This document shows, piece by piece, positions 1 through 7,155 of a stretch of DNA of 7,155 nucleotides. The number at the start of each line of letters is the position of its first letter. Position 1 is the stretch's first letter. Below the pieces are notes generated by a model, which had not been told where the DNA came from, did not search any database, and worked only from the letters and a program-made list of their open reading frames with translations. Made by a program: the position numbers and the translations under genes. Source of the DNA: an uncultured Chloroflexota bacterium (lineage in GTDB: Bacteria > Chloroflexota > Chloroflexia > Chloroflexales > Roseiflexaceae); NCBI GenBank assembly GCA_937876225.1, contig CALFIC010000042.1:1-7155 (forward strand). The letters are read 5' to 3'.

Positions 1-171
1 GGATTCCCACTGACCAACATTGATTTATTAGGTACGCCCATCAGTCAAGGCAGCGGCGTCCAGGCTGCGATCGGTCACCAAGTGCGCCTCAATATCATGG
101 ACGATGGCTATACTGGCAGTGATCAATTAGCCGCTTTGGCGGGGTATTATCTGCCAGTCAATCAGTCGACC
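1..171 (+). other. C-terminal end of an unidentified upstream domain
   Basis: Residues 1-57 precede the first LamG domain. They include the stretch VRLNIMDDGYTGSDQLAAL followed by AGYYLPVNQS, which looks like closing beta strands with an acidic turn (IMDDG, residues 33-37). This could be the end of an Ig-like or C2-like sandwich, but the rest lies upstream and I do not recognise the family. Confidence 0.35.
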
Positions 172-3100
172 TATCCATTACTCGATAGCATCAGCGGTAC
201 CCAGAGTTTGCGCTGCATGACATCGGGATTGCTCCTCGGCACCTGTCCACAACTCATCGATGGGTTTGCCAGCAACGCCATCACCTTTAATAGAGCTACT
301 GACGGCATACAAACGGGGTATAGTTTGCAATCTTCGGGGGTCGTTTCACATAGTTTGGCATTACGCTTCAAAATCAATCCCGATGCCACCTCAGGGCTAC
401 TTGCATCACTGCAAGCACCGACAACTGTGGCATCCCTGGCCATGCAGGTGCTATACCAAAAGGATACCCAATCGCTTGCCATTCGGATCAACAATTCGAG
501 TAGCACATTGCTCAGCACAAATGTCACTACCACGCCGATTGATGACAATAACTGGCACACCCTGATAATTACGAGTCGTGGTACCAACAGCACAACCAAG
601 CAAATTACCATCTCCATCGATGGCAACCTCACGCTAACCCAAAGTGTCACCGGCAATTGGGTAGGTGCACAGTTAGGGTTGGGCGCAATGACCGTTACCC
701 CCTATACCGGGACGAGCACCACCACCACCGCAGCCACCAATACCATTGTGGATGACGTGGCCGTCTTCAACACAGCGCTTTCACGAGCAGACATGCTCAA
801 TTACAGCTACGGCTATAGCACGGTCTACCACGAAACTTTTGACAATCCTTCGCTCACGCCCAATAGCACGATTGTCGAGAATTCTCCTTTCAATCAATCA
901 AGCAACGTCCTCAGTAGTGACACAACTCTCACGAGTGTGATTGGCAATGTAGGATCCGGTGCGTTGCGCTTCGACGGTAACGACGAAATCGTACACCGCG
1001 ATACCAATGCCATTACCTTTGCCGACGCCAACGCACCGTGGAGCATCGCAACCTGGATTACCCCGGCGCAAACCCAGAGCGCTACCATTGCGAGTGGCAA
1101 TGCCAACGGCTTCATATACCAATTAACCCTCGATAGTGGCAGACCCAAATTCAGTAACGGCACAATGACGATTACCGCCCCAAGTACGGTATCTACCACG
1201 AGTGCGTCACTGGTGGTCGTCAGCAATGACGGTAGCACCATACGGATGTATGTCAATGGCAGCATAGTGGCATCGGCCACGACGAGTGGGCCGATGGTGC
1301 CCGTAGCAACGAATGTACTGGCTCCATTTAGTAGCTTCACCCAATGCCAAATTTTCTCTACCAATCCCAATCCAGCAGGGAATGCGTACGACACCAACCC
1401 TGCAACCTATTCGCGAACATCATGGTGCACCAATCCGTATTGGGAAGCCAGTAATACGAATGCGAATGCCATTGATCGTATCGCTATTTACGCCACCAGT
1501 ACAGCGATGCCACTGCGTGATTTCTATGTATTTGTCTATGATGCAACCCTCACAGATCAATCAATCAATTCACTAAAAGCCAATGCGAACTGGTTTTATT
1601 ACAACCCCGGCAGTGTTACTGACCATATTATCATCCCCATACCTTACGGTGTTAAAGGCAAAAAAGTCCGTATCGTAAAGCTGGGGAGCAATGAAACGCT
1701 CGCCTTGAACGAAGTAAAAATCCTACAATTGCCGCAAATCCGGGTGGGCACAGGGTTCGTCGGCGTCATCGACGATTTGCGCATCTATCGGCGGGCCCTC
1801 ACCACCGTCGATATTGCCCGGTTACAAGCCATGACATGGCGTCCCAGCACGCTGACTGCACGCTACGACGGCTACAGTTGGCAGCAACCCGCCTTTACCA
1901 ACATCGAAGCCAATACCAGCATCCAGAGTATGACGGTCGATGCCAATGGCAATTCACGCCGTAGCAGTGGCGAAAAAGCGCTTTGGAACGGCATGATCGA
2001 CACGCTATCACCGACCATCAGTGTGTCGGGTACGAGCACGAATTATGCAGTGGCCGTCAACGACCGCAACCTGATTCCAACCCAAATCAACACCCCATGT
2101 GGCAGTAAATTACAACTGAGCAACCAGCCCGCAAATTCATTGTGGTTCCTCTCGCGGACGAGCTTTTTGGATGGCACGGTGTCACCAATTACCGGTGTAC
2201 GGGGCACCTGTACGCTCAGTAGTAGTCCTGAACTCATCCAAACCAATAGCCAGAATATATCATCTACCACCAGCCTGGCCTTTGGCAAAGATGTGGCCTA
2301 TGTCGGCATCAACAATACCCTCCGTGTGGTCAGTGCCCAATCACAAACCACCATGATCGGTGACAGCACACCAGTCAATGGCACGGTCATGTTGATGAAC
2401 ACCAACCGCACCAAAACACGGCTCTACACCATCAGCCGACTTGCCAGTAGTACAAGCACCCAAACCATCCTGAGTCTTTTTGATATTGCCACCAACAGCA
2501 AAAAACCTGCGCTCTTGAGTAGTTTGCCGATTACCGTGGCACCCAATGCCAACGTCACCCAGATGGGGATTGCCAACAACGGCAACGGAGACACCTTTGT
2601 GGTGCTCGTCGATTCATTGACCCCGGCCACAATTATGACGGTCAACGTGGCAAATCCCAGCCAGCCGACCCGGACTGCTGACACGACAGCGCTGTTCGAC
2701 AACACGTACGGTCTAGCCGTCCAAGACGACCTCGTCGTGCTAGCGCATGGCGCTGATGGCGTGTCGGTTAACCGTATCGATAATGTAGGCAGCCTCGATT
2801 CCATAGCCCGTTACCAAACCCAAGCCTATGTCAACAATCTCTTTTTCAGTGGCAAAAACTTGCTATTGGTCGATGACGAAGAACCGCTTGATAGCGCGAC
2901 ACCAATTCAATCGACCAACACGCTACGGGTAATTCCATTGATTGACACCATCGTTGCTGGTTCTGCCAACATCAACAGCACGTTGACAGAAGTGAGTAAT
3001 TACACCCATTTGACTCGCCAAGCGCCATTTGGAAGTGATGACTTCGCTTCCTACCGCATCCAAGATGTCGCAACATACATCGATAATTCTGTCTTAATTT

Positions 3101-6100
3101 TGAGTGGTAACCCCGAATCATCAACCGATCAACGGATTTCAATGGTACGAATCGCCGACAATAGTGCCAAACTCCTGAGTGATACGCGCATAAGCACCCC
3201 CAATGTAACCAAGATTGCGACCAACAATCAATTTGTCGTTGCCTTGGGGAATAACAACACCAGTTTGGTTGGGATGCAAATTAGCGATGCACGGCTAGAC
3301 ACCAGTACCTGTGACATTGTCAACAACTGCACCACCATTCCCTCATCATATACAGCGACACTCGCACTCGGTCAGACGCCACCAGCCCAAGCTAGTGTAC
3401 GCATCCTCAACCAAGTACGCACGTATACCGCCGCCAATCCCACCATCTATGTCAGTGCCGAAGCGCCAACAGGGGTCAAAAACATCAGCATGACAGCCAA
3501 CGGGACTGCGGTCGGGACGCCGTGGGTCGCAGGTAGTGTCAATCCGTTGGCCATTGAAACCGCATTCCCACTGGTACTGGGAACCGGAGTTCATACGATT
3601 GTGGTCAGCATGACCGCTGGTAATTCAGTCGTCACCACCACTAGCATGACTGTCATCATCAATACCAATACCCCTACCGTCACGTTCACCACTCAGACCT
3701 TTGGGCTCAATCAATTGGTCAACGGCAATCTGATTATCAACGCCACCATCAACGACGGACTCGCGACGGGAAATGATTTATACCGCATCCAGGTCATCGA
3801 TCAATCTAGCAATACAGTTATCCCATACACAATCAAACCACGCCAAGGCACCAGCATCCCCATCAGTATTTTGTACCGCTCCAATGGTGGCAATACCACA
3901 TCAATCCCACTCACCATCATTGTCACTGATAGTGCCGGTCGCACCACTAACACGACCGCGACGATTACCTTTGACTCGACACCACCGATTGTCACCAATC
4001 CGATTATCACGGCCAAACTCAATGGGGCAACCACGGCAACCACCCTACAAAATGGTCAATTAGTGACACCAACTACTGATATTGCCACTGACTTGCATGT
4101 GGAATGGAGCGCTATCAACGACCAATCACCGATTATTCGCAATCAAATCGAATACTTGGTCAAAACCGTAACTGGGATCACTGCCCAACCCGTTGTGGCA
4201 GCCACTGTCCCTGCCAATACCTCGACTATAACCGCCGGACGCTTACCCGCAGCAGGCACCGGATTACCGTTGACCGAAGCAAGTCGGATGGATTTGGTGT
4301 TGCACTTAACCGACGGCGTCCAAAACGATACCTATCAACCCCTTTCATCGGTGTACATCGACAAAGACACCACCCCCGACTATACGTTGATGGACGACAG
4401 TCCTATTTACCGGGGCTTCTTAAACACCCGTTGTACGATTTTGGATACAGATACACGTGCCACCGCCAATGGCAATCAACAATTTGCCGTGACCTGGGAT
4501 AGTCAGGCAGTGCGGTTTAATTGGCAAGGTGCCGACTGGAATTACAACGGCAATTTGTTTATCTACCTCGATAGCATTGCCAATGCCGGTACCAACAAAG
4601 CCTACCGACCACCATCCTATACCAAAACGATTACTGAGAGTCTTGCTAGCGGTGAATCTTTCATTACGTTGCCCATCAATACGGCAGCGCGCACGAGTAC
4701 GACCAACGGACTCACCTATCCGTCACATGCCCTCGGCTCTGATTATGTCATCCATGTCCAAAACCGTACTACCATAAACCTGTTGCGCTGGGATAGTACT
4801 GCGGGTACGTGGGTCAACGAAAACTCCATCCCCGAGTACCGTTATGTAGTTGACGCCGGTATCAAGCAAACCGATATTCGTCTGGCGTTTAGTCAAATCG
4901 GCTATACCGCCGCCAATCCTATTGGCGTAGTTGCATTTGCCACTAACCCCACAGTATTTGCCCCATGGGCGGCATTCCCGACCACCAATCCGGTAAGTAG
5001 TAGCCAAAGCGACAGCCAAATCGCGATTACCCCCCTCACTTCGGGATATGGGTGGGCAACGCTCGGGAGTAACGTATGCCCCAAAACTACGCGGATTGCC
5101 CCGATTTCAAGTCAAATCACGGCTGCCATCACGAGTGCGCCGGTTGGGGTATATAAACGGACTATTACGGATATCTACCCCAATACCGAGCCAGATTCGA
5201 TCAAACAAGCCATTACAGAATCCACCGCTGTCTGTAACGTGCTTACCAGCAACCCATGGTGTGTGGCCGCTAGTAATTTCCTGAACAACACCAACAATAG
5301 CATAGCCATGATCCGCACCTTAGCCAATCAACTCACACGTAACAACACACCAATGGCGGGTAACGGACAAAATGTCAGTTACACCTTTACCATCAAAAAT
5401 TCCACCACTAGTGCAACGCGACCGTTGTATGCCCTGGTCGAGACCTATGGTGATGTCTGGCTGACCGATGGCAACACTGCGGCCACAACGCCGGCAGCCA
5501 TCGTAAGTATTGTGGCTGGTGGCAATTATAGTTATCACTCGATTAGCAATGCTGGCTTACGTGATTATCAGGTCATCAAAATCAATGCGATTCCGGCCAA
5601 TACGGAGCAACAAATCGTACTCAATGGACTCATCGATAGTAACAAAGCGCATGCCTCGACAGCAGATCGACTGCGCAGTCAAGGCATCGCCAAAATCACC
5701 GTCCGTATTAGTGATACCGCGACCCCAAATGCCACCACCATCACCGGCATTAATACCGATCGAATCGTTGAAACAATCAATGCGGTCCAACTGATTGACA
5801 CATCGGCTCCGAGCCAGATTGTGGCCGACAACCAACAATCCATCAAACCAGGGAACACTTCACTTACCGGTAGCGTGACCGACGCCTCGCCAGTCACCGC
5901 CGTGACAATGGAATATACAACCAAACGGAATGGGGTGAACAGTGCCACACAAGCAATTAATTGTGGAGCCGCAATCAATAGCCGCTGGCAATGCCCAATC
6001 ACCATTGCAACGAACATCTCCAGCATTTCATATCGGCTACGTGCCAGCGATACCTACAATCAACAGAGCGACTGGGGTGCATGGTACACCGCGGGGATAG

Positions 6101-7155
6101 ACCAGACTCCTCCTACCTTTAATTTCAATACTATTACCACCAATCTACTCGCCAGCACCTACGTGGGAGGTAGCAATATTACTGTCGGTGGCGCCGTCAC
6201 CGACAGTAATAATCAAGCTGATATTTCGCTGTGTGACAGCCAAAACGACACCTGTGAATTGGCCACCGTCAGCAATCCGACTACGGTCAACACCACCTAC
6301 ACGCCAGCGGCGACTCCCAACAGTGCCATCGCCGTTGGCGTGTGTAGCGAAACAGAATTTGCCGACTATAGTCGTTTTGCACTGAGCCAAACAACTGCAA
6401 ATGCAGTTGACCGTGTGCAAAGCATCGCCGTCACTGTCAACGCTACGTCAGTAGCCAGCCAAAAAATCAACCTGTGGTTACAATCACCATCGGGAACGCG
6501 GATCCCCCTGCTTACCTCGAATCGTACGAGCACGACGACCAACCTCAGTGCCCAATTTACCGACAGTGCCACGATAGCAACTACCAATCTCGGCAATGCC
6601 ACCAGCGGATCCCCGGTACAAGTACGCGCAGATGGCACCTTGGGCACAATTGCCGGCGAACCAGTCAATGGCACTTGGCTACTCTTGGCCTGCGACAATG
6701 GGGGGAGTAGCGCCAGCACTTTGACCCAATGGGGGATGACGATTACCAGTACCACATCACCCACCAGCAATAATGCCCCGTGGAGCTATGCCCTCAAAAA
6801 CACAGCCAACCAAGACGGTGTAATGCGCAATTTGACCATGTGGGCTGTTGACAAAGCCAAAAACACCAGTGCACCTCGTGAACTCACCCTCCGGATCGAT
6901 ACCGTGGCACCCGAACTGACGATTGCGCAAGTAAATACAACGACCCTCGCCAGCAGTCAAACCACCATACTCCAAGGCACTATCAGTGATGGAGGGAATA
7001 TCAATCCAGCCACGCTATCATCACCCCTCACTGCGGTAGTCTATAGTGGGTCACGTGTGGTACGCACTGATGCGATTATCATCACGGCACTCCCCCTCAG
7101 TCAAACGGTACAGCGGATTAATTACCTCACAAACCGCACATTTGCCAGCTATAGT
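1..7155 (+). CDS. Giant multidomain secreted/surface protein, internal fragment (no start or stop in window)
   Basis: Frame 1 is open for 2385 codons with no stop, so the gene enters and leaves the window still coding. The protein is rich in Thr, Asn, Ser, Ala and Ile/Val and poor in Lys, and reads as successive beta-sandwich modules: two LamG jellyrolls (one carrying an F5/8C insertion), an LVIVD-like propeller, several Ig-like domains, a CBM9/DOMON-like domain, a DUF11/CARDB-like domain and a P/Homo B domain. No transmembrane helix, signal peptide, sorting signal or catalytic domain is visible, but both ends are missing. The 18 cysteines form nine neighbouring pairs, which fits export and disulfide bonding. 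The likely role is adhesion or ligand binding at the cell surface; this is inferred from the domain families. In-frame ATG codons occur (for example at 109) but coding continues upstream, so none is proposed as the start. Coding is near certain; the function is not. Confidence 0.97.
172..801 (+). other. LamG / concanavalin A-like jellyroll domain 1
   Basis: Residues about 58-267. The opening has a pair of cysteines (C72, C82) and the stretch LIDGFASNAITFNRATDGI, which fits the usual LamG opening of the form G..G.A..F....D.I. The core pattern follows: ALRFKINPDA (residues 120-129, a strand in place of the common 'FSVSLWVKPD'), NNWHTLIIT (183-191, the conserved W-H strand), ISIDGNL (204-210, the 'hydrophobic-DG' turn) and the closing strand IVDDVAVFNTALSRADM (249-265), matching the family's 'iDDvriYnraLs..ei'. 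LamG-fold domains bind glycans or proteins outside the cell. The specific ligand cannot be read from the sequence. Confidence 0.8.
826..1839 (+). other. LamG / concanavalin A-like jellyroll domain 2, interrupted by an F5/8C module
   Basis: Residues about 276-613. The N-terminal part shows GSGALRFDGNDEIVH (958 onward), APWSIATWITPAQ (residues 346-358) and STIRMYVNGSIVASA (412-426), all standard LamG strands. The closing strand GVIDDLRIYRRALTTVDIARL (residues 588-608; nt 1762-1824) comes only after about 130 residues of a different fold, so the jellyroll is split. Removing residues about 446-576 would join the strand ending at VPVATNVLAPF to QIRVGTGFVG and restore a normal-sized LamG of about 200 residues. 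The domain likely contributes ligand binding in tandem with LamG 1. Confidence 0.8.
1336..1728 (+). other. F5/8 type C (discoidin/fucolectin-like) module inserted in LamG 2
   Basis: Residues about 446-576. The order of motifs matches the galactose-binding-like F5/8C family: NAYDTNPATYSRTSWCTNP (461-479; family form 'A.DGn..t.w.t'), YWEASNTNANAIDRIAIY (480-497; 'WwevdLg....I..i.iy'), LRDFYVFVYD (505-514; 'l.df.v.vsd'), and VKGKKVRIVKLGSNETLALN (551-570) then EVKIL (571-575; 'gRYVRi...g...LsLaEv.v'). C449 and C476 could form a disulfide. Family members bind cell-surface or matrix carbohydrates or lipids. The N-terminal strand is poorly matched, so the start is approximate. Confidence 0.75.
1840..2271 (+). 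other. Ig-like/linker region between LamG 2 and propeller
   Basis: Residues 614-757. The stretch SIQSMTVDANGNSRRSSGEK (residues 640-659) then MIDTLSPTISVSG (665-677) reads like the last strands of one beta-sandwich followed by the 'D-T-x-x-P' boundary that recurs before later Ig-like domains. C700 and C737 form the next cysteine pair. No family is firmly recognised. It may be one and a half degenerate Ig-like domains or the lead-in to the propeller. Confidence 0.4.
2272..3360 (+). other. LVIVD-like beta-propeller region
   Basis: Residues about 758-1120. Repeating units of about 40-60 residues alternate a 'x-V-A-Y-V-G' type strand with a 'L-R-V-V/I' strand: SLAFGKDVAYVGINNTLRVV (758-777), YGLAVQDDLVVLAHGADGVS (903-922) then VNRIDNVGSL, and NNLFFSGKNLLLVDDEEP (825-based numbering varies; nt 2833-2886). 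A further unit contains VATYIDNSVLILSGNPES (nt 3067-3120). This is the pattern of LVIVD repeats, which form propellers in bacterial surface proteins. The section ends with CDIVNNC (C1104, C1110). Blade number is uncertain because the repeats are degenerate and carry long loops. Likely a protein-interaction or ligand-binding platform. Confidence 0.55.
3361..3669 (+). other. Ig-like domain (a)
   Basis: Residues about 1121-1223. Strand pattern typical of bacterial Ig-like modules: ASVRILNQVRTYTAANPTIY, then GVKNISMTANGTAVG and TGVHTIVVSMTAGNSVV, ending in SMTVIINTNTP, which leads straight into the next domain. The 'G-x-H-T-I-x-V' strand is characteristic of bacterial Ig-like repeats. Probably a structural spacer. 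Confidence 0.55.
3670..3975 (+). other. Ig-like domain (b)
   Basis: Residues about 1224-1325. Starts with TPTVTF, has the B-strand motif NLIINATINDG (residues 1243-1253) that recurs as 'x-G-x-V-T-D' in later domains, and closes with IVTDSAGRTTNTTATITFDS, the common 'V.D.aGn....t..i..D' end of extracellular Ig-like repeats. Followed by the boundary motif DSTPP (1325-1329). Confidence 0.6.
3976..4380 (+). other. Ig-like/fibronectin-like domain (c)
   Basis: Residues about 1326-1460. Begins at the DSTPP boundary, contains LHVEWSAINDQSPIIRNQIE (about residues 1366-1385), resembling the 'l.v.W....D..s.i..y.i.y' core of fibronectin-III-like modules, and ends with DLVLHLTDGVQNDT before SVYIDKDTTPD. 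It may be an Fn3-like fold rather than a classic Ig-like one. Role as spacer or binding module is inferred. Confidence 0.5.
4381..5100 (+). other. CBM9/DOMON-like carbohydrate-binding domain (putative)
   Basis: Residues about 1461-1700. Motifs in order: ANGNQQFAVTWDSQAVRFNW (1489-1508) then NYNGNLFIYLDSIANAG (1514-1530), matching the 'v.....D..LyiylDt..gg' core of family 9-like domains; LGSDYVIHVQ (1578-1587; 'gaDyvi.v'); LLRWDSTAGTWV (1594-1605; 'lyrWdg..W'); and QTDIRLAFSQIG (1623-1634; 'eiaiPls.lg') followed by NPIGVVAFATN. C1478 and C1693 bracket the domain. Related domains bind sugars or other small ligands. The call is by pattern only, and the N- and C-terminal limits are approximate. 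Confidence 0.5.
5101..5355 (+). other. Possibly helical connector segment
   Basis: Residues 1701-1785. Unlike the beta-rich surroundings it holds stretches with helical spacing, such as PDSIKQAITESTAVCNVLTS (1731-1750) and NSIAMIRTLANQLTR (1766-1780), with C1745 and C1754 close together. I do not recognise a family. It could be a linker or a small helical insertion at the start of the next beta domain. Confidence 0.35.
5356..5796 (+). other. DUF11/CARDB-like beta domain
   Basis: Residues about 1786-1932. GQNVSYTFTIKNSTTSATRP (1789-1808) is the typical first strand of DUF11/CARDB-type modules ('G..v.yt.ti.N.g......'), and IKINAIPANTEQQIVLNGLI (1859-1878) then DSN fits the 'i..l..g....i.l.g.i' strand. 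IAKITVRISDTATPNATTIT follows. Such modules are extracellular spacers, often near adhesive or enzymatic domains. Confidence 0.5.
5797..6102 (+). other. Ig-like domain (d)
   Basis: Residues 1933-2034. Starts at the DTSAP boundary, has the B-strand motif TSLTGSVTDAS (1953-1963), a cysteine pair (C1988, C1998), and the closing strands ISYRLRASDTYNQQSDWGAW (2009-2028) before IDQTPP. It shares layout with the following split domain, which supports a tandem Ig-like array. Confidence 0.6.
6177..6211. repeat. Perfect 14-bp inverted repeat with 7-nt spacer inside the coding sequence
   Basis: TATTACTGTCGGTG (6177-6190) is exactly complementary to CACCGACAGTAATA (6198-6211). In RNA, a G-U pair (6191/6197) and a C-G pair (6192/6196) could extend the stem to leave a 3-nt loop. 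It encodes the B-strand region of the split Ig-like domain. There is no following T-run, so it is not a standard intrinsic terminator. Confidence 0.85.
6310..6753 (+). other. P/Homo B (proprotein convertase P) domain
   Basis: Residues about 2104-2251. Core motifs fit the family: VDRVQSIAVTVNATSVASQK (2137-2156), then INLWLQSPSGTRIPLLTSN (2156-2174; 'DL.i.L.SPsGT...L'), AQFTDSAT (2184-2191; 'f.f.D.a'), and GEPVNGTWLLLACDNGGSS (2219-2237) then LTQWGMTI (2241-2248; 'f.G....G.W.L.v.D.....G.l..w.l.i'). C2115 near the start and C2231 near the end could be bonded. P-domains usually follow a subtilisin-type protease and stabilise it; no protease is visible in this window, so here it probably acts as a stand-alone binding or structural module. 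Confidence 0.8.
6901..7155 (+). other. Ig-like domain (f), truncated by the window end
   Basis: Residues 2301-2385. Follows the DTVAP boundary (from residue 2300), with B-strand TILQGTISDGGNINPATLSS (2322-2341) and a later strand TAVVYSGSRVVR. The rest of the domain lies beyond the window. Confidence 0.5.

Larger units (their letters stand above)
6103..6900 (+). other. Ig-like domain (e), split by a P-domain
   Basis: Residues about 2035-2300. The first half begins at DQTPP and holds the B-strand NITVGGAVTDS (2059-2069) and a C-D hairpin with C2078 and C2085. The second half, about 170 residues later, holds APWSYALKNTANQDG (2259-2273) and LTMWAVDKAKNTSAP (2278-2292), then RELTLRIDTVAP, the usual E-F-G strands and boundary motif. 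The residues between (about 2104-2251) are a P-domain, so one Ig-like sandwich appears to be interrupted by another fold. Confidence 0.55.

Noticed and set aside
715..740. ACC-rich stretch as a microsatellite
   Set aside because: It is a short run of Thr codons in a Thr-rich protein loop, imperfect and not longer than expected from composition.
894..1397. 167-codon open frame on the minus strand
   Set aside because: It lies opposite an intact LamG coding region, has a low-complexity hydrophobic translation with no recognisable domain, and is explained by the codon bias of the sense gene.
1336..1728. F5/8C segment as a recently transferred DNA insertion
   Set aside because: Base composition and codon choice look like the surrounding gene and there are no flanking direct repeats, so it appears to be an old domain-level insertion.
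4104..4502. 132-codon open frame in another plus-strand frame
   Set aside because: Overlaps the continuous frame-1 gene; its Arg/His-rich translation has no domain pattern, whereas frame 1 shows beta-sandwich motifs throughout.
5669..5680. 12-bp perfect palindrome GACTGCGCAGTC
   Set aside because: One or two 12-bp palindromes are expected by chance in 7 kb, it does not extend, and no promoter or operator context exists inside the coding frame.
6177..6211. Inverted repeat read as a transcription terminator
   Set aside because: No T-run follows the stem and the reading frame continues for over 900 bases downstream.
6366..6770. 134-codon open frame on the minus strand
   Set aside because: Opposite the well-conserved P-domain; its Val/Leu/Ala-rich translation is the expected complement of Thr/Asn/Ser-rich coding.

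Overview
The whole window lies inside one protein-coding gene. Frame 1 of the + strand runs through all 7155 bases (2385 codons) without a stop codon, and both the true start and the true stop are outside the window. There is no intergenic DNA, and I see no RNA gene, mobile element or CRISPR array. Open frames on the minus strand and in the other plus frames are shadows of this gene.

The product is a Thr/Asn/Ser-rich, Lys-poor, all-beta, multidomain protein with the look of a secreted or cell-surface giant protein. Reading from the N-terminal side (residue 1 is the first codon of the window), I see: the end of an unidentified domain (1-57); a LamG/concanavalin-like jellyroll (about 58-267); a second LamG (about 276-613) with an F5/8 type C (discoidin-like) module inserted in it (about 446-576); an Ig-like or linker stretch (614-757); a beta-propeller-like region with LVIVD-type repeats (about 758-1120); three Ig-like domains (about 1121-1460); a carbohydrate-binding family 9/DOMON-like domain (about 1461-1700); a short possibly helical segment (1701-1785); a DUF11/CARDB-like domain (about 1786-1932); an Ig-like domain (1933-2034); a further Ig-like domain split by a proprotein-convertase P (P/Homo B) domain (2035-2300, P-domain about 2104-2251); and the start of another Ig-like domain (2301-2385). 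These calls come from reading motifs by eye, not from a profile search.

Organism: GC content is near one half, Gln is mostly CAA and Lys mostly AAA, and the mix of LamG, F5/8C, LVIVD, Ig-like and P-domains in one giant protein resembles large surface proteins of Chloroflexota, especially Herpetosiphon-like filamentous gliders. This is an inference from general knowledge, with moderate to low confidence.

The most notable points are two domain-in-domain insertions (F5/8C within LamG, P-domain within Ig), an 18-cysteine set that falls into nine neighbouring pairs, and a perfect 14-bp inverted repeat inside the coding sequence at 6177-6211. The combination of glycan- or protein-binding modules with a propeller and no visible catalytic domain suggests adhesion, matrix binding or prey/substrate recognition. 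The function is not proven by the sequence.
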